Below, in pieces: positions 44,833-53,145 of a stretch of 64,000 nucleotides of DNA. The notes beneath the pieces are model-generated. The model did no database searches and was not told the DNA's origin. It saw only the letters and a program-made list of their open reading frames with translations. The DNA comes from Algicoccus sp048820935 (GTDB lineage: Bacteria > Pseudomonadota > Gammaproteobacteria > Burkholderiales > Burkholderiaceae_B). Location of the stretch: assembly GCF_048820935.1 (NCBI RefSeq), contig NZ_JBMERD010000006.1, positions 1 to 64,000 on the forward strand, given 5' to 3'. The number at the start of each line of letters is the position of its first letter. Within the stretch, counting starts at the first letter, position 1. Made by a program: the position numbers and the translations under genes.

Positions 44833-45696
44833 TTAGTCATCGATAACGGCACGCACATCTGTGCCTTGATACAGGTTGAGCTGACGTTGTGCCAACCAAT
44901 CTACAAATGCGGCACTGCCTAGCACTTCATACTCACGTTGTCGGGCAATACCAACAGGATCGTTTTGAATGGGTGCACGAGAAGGATGCGTCATCAGAAG
45001 CGTGCCCTGCTTTGCACAATCCAACCATTTTTGCATCAGCACCTCAAATGGTGCAGATGGGCGCACAAAATCATACACACCTGCAAAGCCCTGATTACAC
45101 AAAAAACCTACGGCCTTGGCCTGCTTTACAAACTGATGCGCCCCCAATGTTTCAATGACTTTGGCTTTCAAGGCATCTCGCAAACCTGCACGCCATAATC
45201 CGGACACGGCACATGTGCTGCGCAACCAAGGTTTGCGATTGCCGTAGCGCTTAAACAATGTTTGTAATAACAACTGTCTCACCCCTGGAAGCTGATGCAC
45301 GTGCTGATGTCCATCCACATAGGTGGGTGGTGCATCAAACAAAGATTCGTACAAATCCAGCTGCCGGTCAATGGTTTTCTGTAACCACGTATGCGGCACT
45401 TGCCCAAGATAGCTACGCATGATCAGACGCCCCAAAGGTTGTACATCCTCATGCGTCAGGTCACCCACTTTTTCAGTCAAATTAAAATGCAGCCCCGCAC
45501 TCAATGGACTATTCTGAAGCGCCATCACACGTTCTCGATGCAATATCGCGGCATCGACCAACACACTGGTCACGCTCAGTCGACCGCGCTCACCTAGGTC
45601 TACAATGGCGGCATCGACGTCTGCATGCAGTCCATAATCATCTGCGCAAATCAAAATCGTTTGTTGACCCGCGTGGTTTACCCTTTGTTTAGACAC
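44833..45696 (-). CDS. YdjC/HpnK-family carbohydrate deacetylase
   Basis: The 287-residue protein belongs to the ChbG/HpnK (YdjC) deacetylase family. The N-terminus ICADDYGLHADVDAAI carries the metal aspartate pair, LHFNLTE the next metal histidine and YVDGHQHVHQLPGV two more. Start is GTG 45696 with GAGAGG 5 bases upstream. A GtrA-like gene starts on the other strand only 11 bases away and a polyprenyl-phosphate GT2 gene is beyond, so it may deacetylate a lipid-linked amino sugar in lipid A decoration, as Bordetella LgmC is proposed to do. Confidence 0.88.
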   Translation of the reverse strand: MSKQRVNHAGQQTILICADDYGLHADVDAAIVDLGERGRLSVTSVLVDAAILHRERVMALQNSPLSAGLHFNLTEKVGDLTHEDVQPLGRLIMRSYLGQVPHTWLQKTIDRQLDLYESLFDAPPTYVDGHQHVHQLPGVRQLLLQTLFKRYGNRKPWLRSTCAVSGLWRAGLRDALKAKVIETLGAHQFVKQAKAVGFLCNQGFAGVYDFVRPSAPFEVLMQKWLDCAKQGTLLMTHPSRAPIQNDPVGIARQREYEVLGSAAFVDWLAQRQLNLYQGTDVRAVIDD

Positions 45697-45707
45697 CTAT
45701 ACCTCTC

Positions 45708-46139
45708 ATGAACTCAACTGCTCACTCACCACACAAGCAACTGATCCGACAACTATTCTGGTTTGTGATTGTGGGCACCAGTGCCGCCTTTATCCACTGG
45801 ATCACCGTGGTGGTGCTCGTCAGCGTTTGGAACTGGCCACCTCTGGGAGCAAACGTCATTGGTTGGTTAGTTGCTTTTTTCGTCTCTTTCACGGGTCATT
45901 ATCGTCTGACTTTTCGCCAACACAACACACAAGCCCGTCAAGCCATGCAACGCTTCTTTCTGCTATCTGGCGGGGGGTTTGCGGTTAACGAAATTGCATA
46001 CGCCATTTTATTAGAAAGCACCGAACTAAACTATCAATGGCTACTGGCTGGTGTGCTCGTCGGCGTTGCTTTCCTGACTTTTGTGATTAGTAAATTCTGG
46101 GCCTTCAACCCCAGCCCTGCGCACTCGGCCCAACGATGA
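45708..46139 (+). CDS. GtrA-family membrane protein
   Basis: A small four-helix protein of 143 residues; GtrA proteins are thought to help flip polyprenyl-phosphate-linked sugars. Visible are FWFVIVGTSAAFIHWI, VIGWLVAFFVSFTGHYRLTF, GGGFAVNEIAYAILLE and FVISKFWAF, the usual end of the family. The start has no purine-rich ribosome site and lies 11 bases from the divergent deacetylase start. The last 33 codons overlap the end of the convergent glycosyltransferase gene. Confidence 0.88.
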   Translation: MNSTAHSPHKQLIRQLFWFVIVGTSAAFIHWITVVVLVSVWNWPPLGANVIGWLVAFFVSFTGHYRLTFRQHNTQARQAMQRFFLLSGGGFAVNEIAYAILLESTELNYQWLLAGVLVGVAFLTFVISKFWAFNPSPAHSAQR

Positions 46140-47120
46140 ACGCACAACAAATAAAGGTCGATTTTTAACTTCTTCATAAATGCGAGCAATGTACTCACCG
46201 ACCACACCCAAGGACAAGAGGTTCACACCACTAAAGAACAGCAAGATGGTGACAATGGTCGGCCAGCCTCGGACGGGGTCATCGTAAAACATGTGTTTTG
46301 TAAAAATAAACAAACCGTAAAGAAAGGCTGCAAGGGAAACAACCAATCCGACGATACTGACCATCCGTAACGGCCACGTTGTAAATGATGTCAAACCTGC
46401 AATCGCCAGACGCAACAGACTGCGCGCATTAAACGAGCTCTGACCACTGGCTCTGGCATCGGGCGTGTATTCAATCGGCTCAGAACGAAACCCTACCCAA
46501 GCATATAAACCCTTCATGAAACGATTGCGCTCAGGCAGCTTCATCAAGGCATCTACGACGGCTCGGTCCATTAACCGAAAATCACCGGCATTGGGCGGAA
46601 CAGTTACACGACTATCGCTGTGCAACAAGGCGTAAAACATTTTGGCGCCCAAGCGTTTACGCACCCCCTCGTCATCACGGTTCTGGCGTACGGCATACAC
46701 CATGTCGACACCCTGCTCCCAACGCGCTAGCATCGCCTGCAGAAGATCCGGTGAGTGCTGCAAATCCGCATCCATCAATATCACCACATCACCCTGTGAT
46801 GCTTGCAATCCGGCTGTCAAAGCCGCTTCTTTACCGAAGTTACGACTGAGTTCAATCAGGCGAAACCCAGGAATTTGACACCAGGTTTGCATCAGCTCAA
46901 CTGTCTTGTCTCGACTGCCATCATCAACCACCACAACTTCCCAGGTCGGACTTAAGGCACCCAGTGCAGCCTGCAACTTGGGCAATAAAATCTGCAGATT
47001 GTCATGTTCGTTATACGCAGGGACGACGCAGGATATCACCTGCTGATTCGCATGGCGCACGTTCAGGTTTTGAGGAGAGTCGGGATCAGGCACGGTTTTG
47101 ATCACCTTAGGAGTTTGCAT
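46041..47120 (-). CDS. Polyprenyl-phosphate glycosyltransferase (GT2, GtrB/ArnC-like)
   Basis: This membrane-bound family 2 glycosyltransferase of about 359 residues moves a sugar from a nucleotide to undecaprenyl phosphate. It has the GT-A opening CVVPAYNEHDNLQILLP, VVVDDGSRDKT, LMDADLQHSPDLL (DxD-like metal site), RLMDRAVVDAL and two C-terminal helices (SIVGLVVSLAAFLYGLFIF and TIVTILLFFSGVNLLSLG) then GEYIARIYEEVKNRP. A tail of about 30 residues overlaps the gtrA gene. Start ATG 47120 is chosen; a TTG at 47126 is possible. It fits a lipid A or O-antigen sugar donor role with GtrA and the deacetylase. Confidence 0.9.
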   Translation of the reverse strand: MQTPKVIKTVPDPDSPQNLNVRHANQQVISCVVPAYNEHDNLQILLPKLQAALGALSPTWEVVVVDDGSRDKTVELMQTWCQIPGFRLIELSRNFGKEAALTAGLQASQGDVVILMDADLQHSPDLLQAMLARWEQGVDMVYAVRQNRDDEGVRKRLGAKMFYALLHSDSRVTVPPNAGDFRLMDRAVVDALMKLPERNRFMKGLYAWVGFRSEPIEYTPDARASGQSSFNARSLLRLAIAGLTSFTTWPLRMVSIVGLVVSLAAFLYGLFIFTKHMFYDDPVRGWPTIVTILLFFSGVNLLSLGVVGEYIARIYEEVKNRPLFVVRSSLGRVRRAGVEGPEFTNHKSQESNADEHTSQ

Positions 47121-47180
47121 TATCAATAAAAACCAGACAAAGGAATGTTGCCATCATAACTGCCCAAGCCCCTTTGCCGC

Positions 47181-47223
47181 AAAACAAAGTGCGCCTCACA
47201 CTCGGTCAGGCGCACTTTTGTTT
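47181..47223. terminator. Terminator after clpB
   Basis: A 16-base arm (AAAACAAAGTGCGCCT) pairs with AGGCGCACTTTTGTTT across an 11-base loop, with the core GTGCGCCT/AGGCGCAC and a T-run in either direction. It lies about 22 bases after the clpB stop on the minus strand and should end that transcript. Confidence 0.9.
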
Positions 47224-47244
47224 CAACCAAACGATCAATCAGTT

Positions 47245-49830
47245 TTAGACTTTTTCAAAGATGAACTGATCATCGCGACTGTCAACCCGGATCACATCTC
47301 TGGGACCAAACTCACCTTGAAGAATGAGTTTTGCCAATGGGTTCTCTAACTTCTGCTGAATGGCTCGTTTAAGCGGTCTGGCACCAAATACTGGGTCAAA
47401 TCCAGCCACGGCCAATTGCGCCAAGGCTTCTGGTGTAACCTCCAGCTCCATTTCCTGATCTTCTAGACGTTCAGCCAAACGAGTCACTTGGATGTGAGCG
47501 ATTTTTTCAATGTGTTTACTAAGCAACGCATGAAACACCACCACTTCATCAATCCGGTTCAAAAACTCAGGACGGAAATGTGTCTTAAGCTCTTCCCAAA
47601 CAACTTCTTTAACAGCCTCATAGCTCTGACCCACCATCGACTGGATGTGTTGTGAACCCAAGTTCGAGGTCATCACGATCACCGTATTCCTAAAATCCAC
47701 GGTACGGCCTTGGCCATCGGTCAAACGTCCATCTTCCAGCACTTGCAACAGCACGTTAAACACGTCTGGGTGTGCTTTTTCAACCTCATCCAGCAGAACC
47801 ACGCTGTAGGGCTTGCGACGGACAGCTTCGGTCAGATAACCACCCTCTTCGTAGCCCACGTAGCCTGGAGGTGCACCAATCAAACGCGCCACAGAGTGCT
47901 TCTCCATGAATTCACTCATGTCGATACGGATCATCTGCTCATCGGAGTCAAACAGAAAATCAGCCAATGCTCGCGTCAGTTCGGTTTTACCCACACCCGT
48001 AGGTCCTAAAAAGAGGAACGAACCATAAGGACGTGAAGGATCTGCCAGACCGGAACGTGAACGACGGATGGCATCGGCCACCAAACTGACAGCCTCATCT
48101 TGACCCACCACACGCTCATGCAGATGATTTTCCATCTGAAGCAGCTTATCGCGTTCACCCTGCATCATCTTGGAGACGGGAATACCGGTTGCACGAGAAA
48201 CCACTTCGGCAATCTCTTCAGCCCCGACTTGAGTACGCAGCAAGGTCGGCTTCATGGCTTGCTCATCTTCTTCATGAACTTCAGCCGCTTCCAAGCGCGC
48301 TTCTAACTGTGGCAAACGCCCGTACTGCAGCTCGGCTAACTTGTCATACTGTCCACGACGTTGCAGCTCAGCCATTTCTGCACGAATCTGCTCAATTTCT
48401 TCCTTGATCGCCTGAGTTCCCTGAACCGCTGCTTTTTCTGCTTTCCAAATTTCCTCAAAATCGTTGTACTCACGCTGCAACGACTCGAGTTCTTCTTCCA
48501 AGATCTGCAAACGTCGCATCGACGCTTCATCGGTTTCTTTCTTAACCGCTTCACGCTCAATCTTAAGTTGAATAATGCGACGATCCAATCGATCCATGAC
48601 TTCAGGTTTGGAGTCGATTTCCATGCGAATCCGTGCACCGGCTTCGTCAATCAAGTCAATGGCTTTATCAGGCAAAAAACGGTCCGTAATGTAACGGTGT
48701 GACAATTCAGCCGCCGCAACAATGGCAGGGTCCGTAATATCCACACCGTGGTGCAATTCATAACGCTCTTGCAAGCCACGTAGGATTGCAATCGTGGATT
48801 CCACATCGGGCTCTTCGATCAAAACCTTTTGGAAACGGCGCTCAAGTGCGGCATCTTTTTCAATATATTTGCGGTACTCATCGAGAGTGGTTGCGCCAAT
48901 ACAATGCAACTCACCACGCGCCAAGGCGGGCTTCAACATATTACCGGCATCCATCGCACCTTCAGCTTTTCCGGCACCCACCATCGTGTGGATCTCGTCG
49001 ATGAACACAATGTTCTGTCCTTCATCCTGAGAAAGCTCTTTGAGCACAGATTTCAAGCGCTCTTCAAACTCCCCGCGATATTTCGCACCTGCCAGTAAGC
49101 TGGCCAAATCAAGCGACAGAACCTTTTTGCCACGCAAGGTCTCAGGCACTTCGCCATTGACAATGCGCTGAGCCAAACCTTCGGCAATAGCAGTTTTACC
49201 CACACCGGGTTCACCAATCAAAACCGGGTTGTTTTTAGTGCGTCGCTGTAAAATCTGAATCGATCGACGGATTTCATCATCACGGCCAATCACGGGATCG
49301 AGCTTACCCGCACGAGCTCGTTCGGTTAAGTCCGTGGTGTATTTCGCTAACGCTTCCCGGTGGGATTCACCTTCTTGATCTGTCACTGCTTCACCCCCAC
49401 GTACGGCGTCAATCGCCACATCCAGCGCCGCACGAGTTAAGCCCGCTTGACGCAACAGCTCACCGGCTTTGCCTTTATCATCGGCCAGTGCCCATAAAAA
49501 CAATTCAGTCGCAATATACGTATCACCACGCTTTGCGGCTTCTCGATCCGTTACATTGAGCAATGCCTGCAAATCACGGCCGATCTGAATCTGTCCATCT
49601 GTGCCTTGCACTTTTGGCAATACGGAGATCGCTTGCTGCAGTGCTGGCATCAAGTTTTGTACGGAAACTCCGGCACGCGACAGTAAACTGACGGCACCAC
49701 TGTCTTTTTCCGTCAACAATGCGGCAAGCACATGAACGGGTTCGATATACTGATTATCTTGTTGCGCGGCCAGACTTTGCGCATCGGCCAGCGCCTGTTG
49801 AAACTTCGTTGTTAGTTTGTCAAATCGCAT
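47245..49830 (-). CDS. clpB: Chaperone ATPase ClpB
   Basis: ClpB dissolves protein aggregates together with DnaK. The 861 residues are the full-length form: N-terminal domain (LTTKFQQALADAQSLAAQQ), AAA1 with GEPGVGKTAIAEGLA and FIDEIHTMVGAGKAEGAMDAG, the coiled-coil middle domain (about 410-525; IEREAVKKETDEASMRRLQ), AAA2 with GPTGVGKTELTRALA and LLDEVEKAHPDVFN, and the C-terminal domain. The ATG has AGGACG 5 bases upstream. A sigma-32-type promoter lies at 49881-49911. The terminator follows it at 47181. Confidence 0.97.
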   Translation of the reverse strand: MRFDKLTTKFQQALADAQSLAAQQDNQYIEPVHVLAALLTEKDSGAVSLLSRAGVSVQNLMPALQQAISVLPKVQGTDGQIQIGRDLQALLNVTDREAAKRGDTYIATELFLWALADDKGKAGELLRQAGLTRAALDVAIDAVRGGEAVTDQEGESHREALAKYTTDLTERARAGKLDPVIGRDDEIRRSIQILQRRTKNNPVLIGEPGVGKTAIAEGLAQRIVNGEVPETLRGKKVLSLDLASLLAGAKYRGEFEERLKSVLKELSQDEGQNIVFIDEIHTMVGAGKAEGAMDAGNMLKPALARGELHCIGATTLDEYRKYIEKDAALERRFQKVLIEEPDVESTIAILRGLQERYELHHGVDITDPAIVAAAELSHRYITDRFLPDKAIDLIDEAGARIRMEIDSKPEVMDRLDRRIIQLKIEREAVKKETDEASMRRLQILEEELESLQREYNDFEEIWKAEKAAVQGTQAIKEEIEQIRAEMAELQRRGQYDKLAELQYGRLPQLEARLEAAEVHEEDEQAMKPTLLRTQVGAEEIAEVVSRATGIPVSKMMQGERDKLLQMENHLHERVVGQDEAVSLVADAIRRSRSGLADPSRPYGSFLFLGPTGVGKTELTRALADFLFDSDEQMIRIDMSEFMEKHSVARLIGAPPGYVGYEEGGYLTEAVRRKPYSVVLLDEVEKAHPDVFNVLLQVLEDGRLTDGQGRTVDFRNTVIVMTSNLGSQHIQSMVGQSYEAVKEVVWEELKTHFRPEFLNRIDEVVVFHALLSKHIEKIAHIQVTRLAERLEDQEMELEVTPEALAQLAVAGFDPVFGARPLKRAIQQKLENPLAKLILQGEFGPRDVIRVDSRDDQFIFEKV

Positions 49831-49880
49831 AAGTCGTCCTATTAAACAGGAGAATCAAAATAGTTTAATTTCAATATTTT

Positions 49881-49911
49881 GATAGTTTGGGGCATTTCTT
49901 GGAATTTCAAG
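49881..49911 (-). promoter_or_regulatory. Sigma-32 (RpoH) type heat-shock promoter of clpB
   Basis: The minus strand reads CTTGAAA, a 12-base spacer, then CCCCAAAC, close to the RpoH consensus CTTGAAA-N11-16-CCCCATNT. The -10 ends about 50 bases before the clpB start, which leaves space for a short leader. The match at the -35 is complete. Confidence 0.8.
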
Positions 49912-50116
49912 GTAAATAAGATTAACTGAGCAACATATCAAACAATTCTCTTGATTTTTATCAATTATTATTTGAATAACTTGATTTTGACAGTCTTAAA
50001 TCTTGACTTCCGAGATCATTTTCAGAACCAGAAACCCAATCTTCTGTCAAATAAAACCTAAATCCACACGCTCTTTTGCTCTAAAGCAACCATCATGCGG
50101 TTAAACTGTGTCGCAT

Positions 50117-50842
50117 ATGATTGCCAAACGCATCCGCATGAAACCCGATTCTCCCCAGTGTTCCACATGCATGATGGCGCAAGTTTGCTTGCCCGCAGGG
50201 TTACCTGAACGCGAGATGACTCAGATTGATCAATTGGTCAAGGAACGTGTTCGTCTCAAGAAAGGCGACTCCCTCTATCAACAAGGTGAATCTTTAGAGG
50301 CACTATACAGTGTTCGACTGGGCTCTGTAAAAACACAGCTCACTGATTTATCAGGGCAAAGTCAAATTACTGGTTTTTATTTACCTGGTGAGGTCGTCGG
50401 TCTAGACGGGATGCTCGAAGGTCAACACAACTCCAATGCTCTAGCTATGGAAGACTCTGAAGTCTGTGTCATTCGTCTGGATGATATCGATGAAATCAGC
50501 CGTTACGCGCCGTCTTTACAACATCAGATTCGCCGCATCATGAGTAAAGAAATTTCGCGCTCCCATCATGTTCTGATGGCACTGGGTTCTTTGCGTTCTG
50601 AAGCACGAGTGGCTGCATTTTTACTGAATTTGTCACAACGACTCGCCATTCTTGGCTATTCATCGACTGATTTTGTCATGCGCATGAGCCGTGAAGAAAT
50701 CGGTAACTATCTCGGATTAACGCTGGAGACAGTCAGTCGACTGTTCTCCAGATTTGCTCGCGAGGGTTTGATTCACATTAATCAACGTGAAGTCAAACTC
50801 CTCGATTTGGATGCGCTTAAGCAGCTGTCAGGCCAAGCTTAG
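50117..50842 (+). CDS. fnr: FNR-type anaerobic transcription regulator
   Basis: This Crp-family regulator senses oxygen through a [4Fe-4S] cluster. The N-terminal cysteines CSTCMMAQVC match FNR Cys20, Cys23 and Cys29, and the fourth ligand is the Cys in DSEVCVIRL near residue 119. The helix-turn-helix is MSREEIGNYLGLTLETVSRLFSRF, with the ETVSR recognition sequence for TTGAT half-sites. Either ATG 50117 or GTG 50108 may start it. It lies near the cbb3 oxidase operon and is its likely regulator. Its 3' end overlaps the convergent acyl-CoA dehydrogenase gene by 26 bases. Confidence 0.94.
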   Translation: MIAKRIRMKPDSPQCSTCMMAQVCLPAGLPEREMTQIDQLVKERVRLKKGDSLYQQGESLEALYSVRLGSVKTQLTDLSGQSQITGFYLPGEVVGLDGMLEGQHNSNALAMEDSEVCVIRLDDIDEISRYAPSLQHQIRRIMSKEISRSHHVLMALGSLRSEARVAAFLLNLSQRLAILGYSSTDFVMRMSREEIGNYLGLTLETVSRLFSRFAREGLIHINQREVKLLDLDALKQLSGQA

Positions 50843-51839
50843 GTGAATCAAACAGCGTTTCACGAATGTAATCCAGTACACTCTGATCGCCATCCAGCAG
50901 ATCCTGACCCAACAATCCTGACCAGTACTCTGTACCGCCTTCGATGCGAGCCCACGCATACAACAAACGTGTCAGCAGTTGCAGATCATGCTCACGCGTC
51001 ACACCAATGGCACCATGCACAGCGTGTGCTGTGCGAGCGACTGCGGCTGCCCATTGGCTAGTCTGTGCTTTCGCCATTGCCGCTTGTGCTGCGGAAGGTA
51101 TAGCAGTCTCCGATTGACATCCGAGTTGGCTGGCCATCCGCATGCCATACACCCGTTCGGCCATTTCCGTAATTTGCTGCTGCAATGCCTGGAATTTGCC
51201 GATGCTGCGACCAAACTGATGACGCTCCATCGCAAAGGACAAAGTCATGGCCAAGACGCGATCGGCTGCACCGGCCAATTGTGCTGATAGCGCTAAAGCA
51301 TTCATTCGAGCTAGCAATCCCGGCTCACACTCACCCACTACTTCAAATCGGTTTGCTTGCACCAAAGCATCAAAACCACCGCCCTGGGTCACATCTTCAA
51401 GCGTACAGTCAGACAACTCAGTCAAATAAAGCGTTTTCCCCTCTTGGAACAAAAACTTATCGGCAACCAAAGCGCCTGCCACAACTTGTGCGTACAAAGT
51501 CTCTTGGTTCTCTCGGAAATTTGCCGCTCCAACGCTATAAATCGCCTCTAAGTCATATGGTTTGTGTAGATGCGCCAACAAAGTGCGTGCCACCATGGTT
51601 TGTCCAAATGGCAGACCCAGTGCATGGCGCCCTGCAGCAAACAACACTTGCCAAGCATGGTCCCAACCAAGATCGGCACCGCCCTGAGACTCCGGCACCA
51701 TCACATCCAGATAGCCAGACTCAGATAATTCAAACCAACACCCGCGCACATCACGAGTTTGGTCCATTTCACGCAATCTCGAAGCCGGACAAACTTGGGT
51801 CAGCATCCGATCAAATGAATCATATAATTCCGTATCCAT
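50817..51839 (-). CDS. Acyl-CoA dehydrogenase-like protein, smaller subunit
   Basis: The protein of 340 residues has the acyl-CoA dehydrogenase C-terminal half (HQFGRSIGKFQALQQQITEMAERVYGMRMA, and VHGAIGVTREHDLQLLTRLLYAW) but a short and poorly conserved middle domain. The N-terminal part is DVMVPESQGGADLGWDHAWQV. The substrate base (a Glu in the usual position) cannot be placed with certainty. It is 6 bases from a full-length acyl-CoA dehydrogenase gene and so may be the second subunit of a heteromeric enzyme, as known for some steroid side-chain dehydrogenases. The substrate is unknown. Confidence 0.84.
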   Translation of the reverse strand: MDTELYDSFDRMLTQVCPASRLREMDQTRDVRGCWFELSESGYLDVMVPESQGGADLGWDHAWQVLFAAGRHALGLPFGQTMVARTLLAHLHKPYDLEAIYSVGAANFRENQETLYAQVVAGALVADKFLFQEGKTLYLTELSDCTLEDVTQGGGFDALVQANRFEVVGECEPGLLARMNALALSAQLAGAADRVLAMTLSFAMERHQFGRSIGKFQALQQQITEMAERVYGMRMASQLGCQSETAIPSAAQAAMAKAQTSQWAAAVARTAHAVHGAIGVTREHDLQLLTRLLYAWARIEGGTEYWSGLLGQDLLDGDQSVLDYIRETLFDSPKLGLTAA

Positions 51840-51845
51840 CTCAAC

Positions 51846-53000
51846 TTACCTCATACCCAAGCCGCGAGCAATAATGCCACGCAGAATCTCGCGTGTCCCG
51901 CCACGCAAAGAAAACGTTACACCCATTTGTTCCAGATAAGCCAGTGTTCGAATGAGTTCACCACTGACTGCAAAATCAGGTCTAGCACCTAACCAATCAG
52001 TGATGCGCTGAATGACACGTTGTTCAAACTCCGTGCCGTAATCTTTCACCAATGATGCTTGCACCATCGGGTTCTCACCGTTAATCAGCGCTTGTGTGAC
52101 AGCCAGCGACATGCCTCGTAAAACAGCCATCTCGCTCACCAATGCGCCCACCATGTTGTGGGTTGGCTGATCAATTACAGACTGTGCACGCAACTCATCG
52201 ATCCAAAGACTTAATAATGCAATGCTGGAGTAAATACGTTCGGGCCCGCTACGCTCAAACGACAGCTCTGCATTGACTTGCTCCCAACCCTTGCCTTCTT
52301 GGCCAATCAAGGCATCAGGTGCAAGCTGCACATCTTCAAAAAATACTTCATTAAAATGTACGTCACCGGCCATGTCTTCAATCGGACGTATCGTGATACC
52401 CGGCAAAGACAAGTCGATAATCATCTGTGACAAACCTTGCTGCCGATCAGCAGTTTCGCCACTGGTACGCACCAATGCAATCATGTAATGACAATGATGC
52501 GCCACAGTCGTCCAGATCTTGCTGCCATTCAGTACCCAGCCTTTGTCATTTGGAACAGCACGTGAACGAATACTGGCCAGATCCGAACCAGAATCTGGCT
52601 CACTCATACCAATACAAAAGAATGCTTCCCCACGACAGACTTTGGGGACATAAAAATCTTTTTGTGCTTCTGTGCCGTAGCGCATGATGACTGGTGCACT
52701 CTGGCGATCCGCAATCCAATGCGCCGCAACCGGTGCGCCACAAGCTAAGAGCTCTTCAGACAGCACAAAACGGGCGTAATAGTCCAATCCTGCCCCACCA
52801 TGACTCTTGGGGAGCGTCAGACCAAGCCAACCTTGTTGAGCCAATGCACGACTCAGTTCTTCGCTTGCCGCGACCCATGATCTCGCTCTGACATGTGGCG
52901 GCGTTGTTTTCATGTAGTCTCGTAAAAACTTGCGGACCGAAGTCCTAAAGTTATCCAAGGCGTGTGGTTCAGTCACCCTATCTAATGGTTTCAGCAACAT
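51846..53000 (-). CDS. Acyl-CoA dehydrogenase
   Basis: The full-length flavoenzyme of 384 residues should oxidise an acyl-CoA to the enoyl-CoA. It has QGWLGLTLPKSHGGAGLDY, the FAD/substrate motif CIGMSEPDSGSDLASIRSRA, WVLNGSKIWTTVAHHCHYMI, ERSGPERIYSSIALLSLW and the end FSLRGGTREILRGIIARGLG. GAGGAG lies before the ATG. The neighbouring smaller subunit gene follows. The CaiB-type CoA-transferase gene starts on the other strand 146 bases away, so the three may act in one acyl-CoA pathway. Confidence 0.92.
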   Translation of the reverse strand: MLLKPLDRVTEPHALDNFRTSVRKFLRDYMKTTPPHVRARSWVAASEELSRALAQQGWLGLTLPKSHGGAGLDYYARFVLSEELLACGAPVAAHWIADRQSAPVIMRYGTEAQKDFYVPKVCRGEAFFCIGMSEPDSGSDLASIRSRAVPNDKGWVLNGSKIWTTVAHHCHYMIALVRTSGETADRQQGLSQMIIDLSLPGITIRPIEDMAGDVHFNEVFFEDVQLAPDALIGQEGKGWEQVNAELSFERSGPERIYSSIALLSLWIDELRAQSVIDQPTHNMVGALVSEMAVLRGMSLAVTQALINGENPMVQASLVKDYGTEFEQRVIQRITDWLGARPDFAVSGELIRTLAYLEQMGVTFSLRGGTREILRGIIARGLGMR

Positions 53001-53145
53001 GCATCTGCTCTCCTCTTTACATATAAGATGTATACCTGAAAGAACAATCCAAGGTGCGCCTTCAAGTATGATTCCTTAAGACTGACGCAAAAAGCGTCAC
53101 ATCGCCCGCATACCCTCTGGGTGCTGTTTTTGTTTCAATTTTCTT

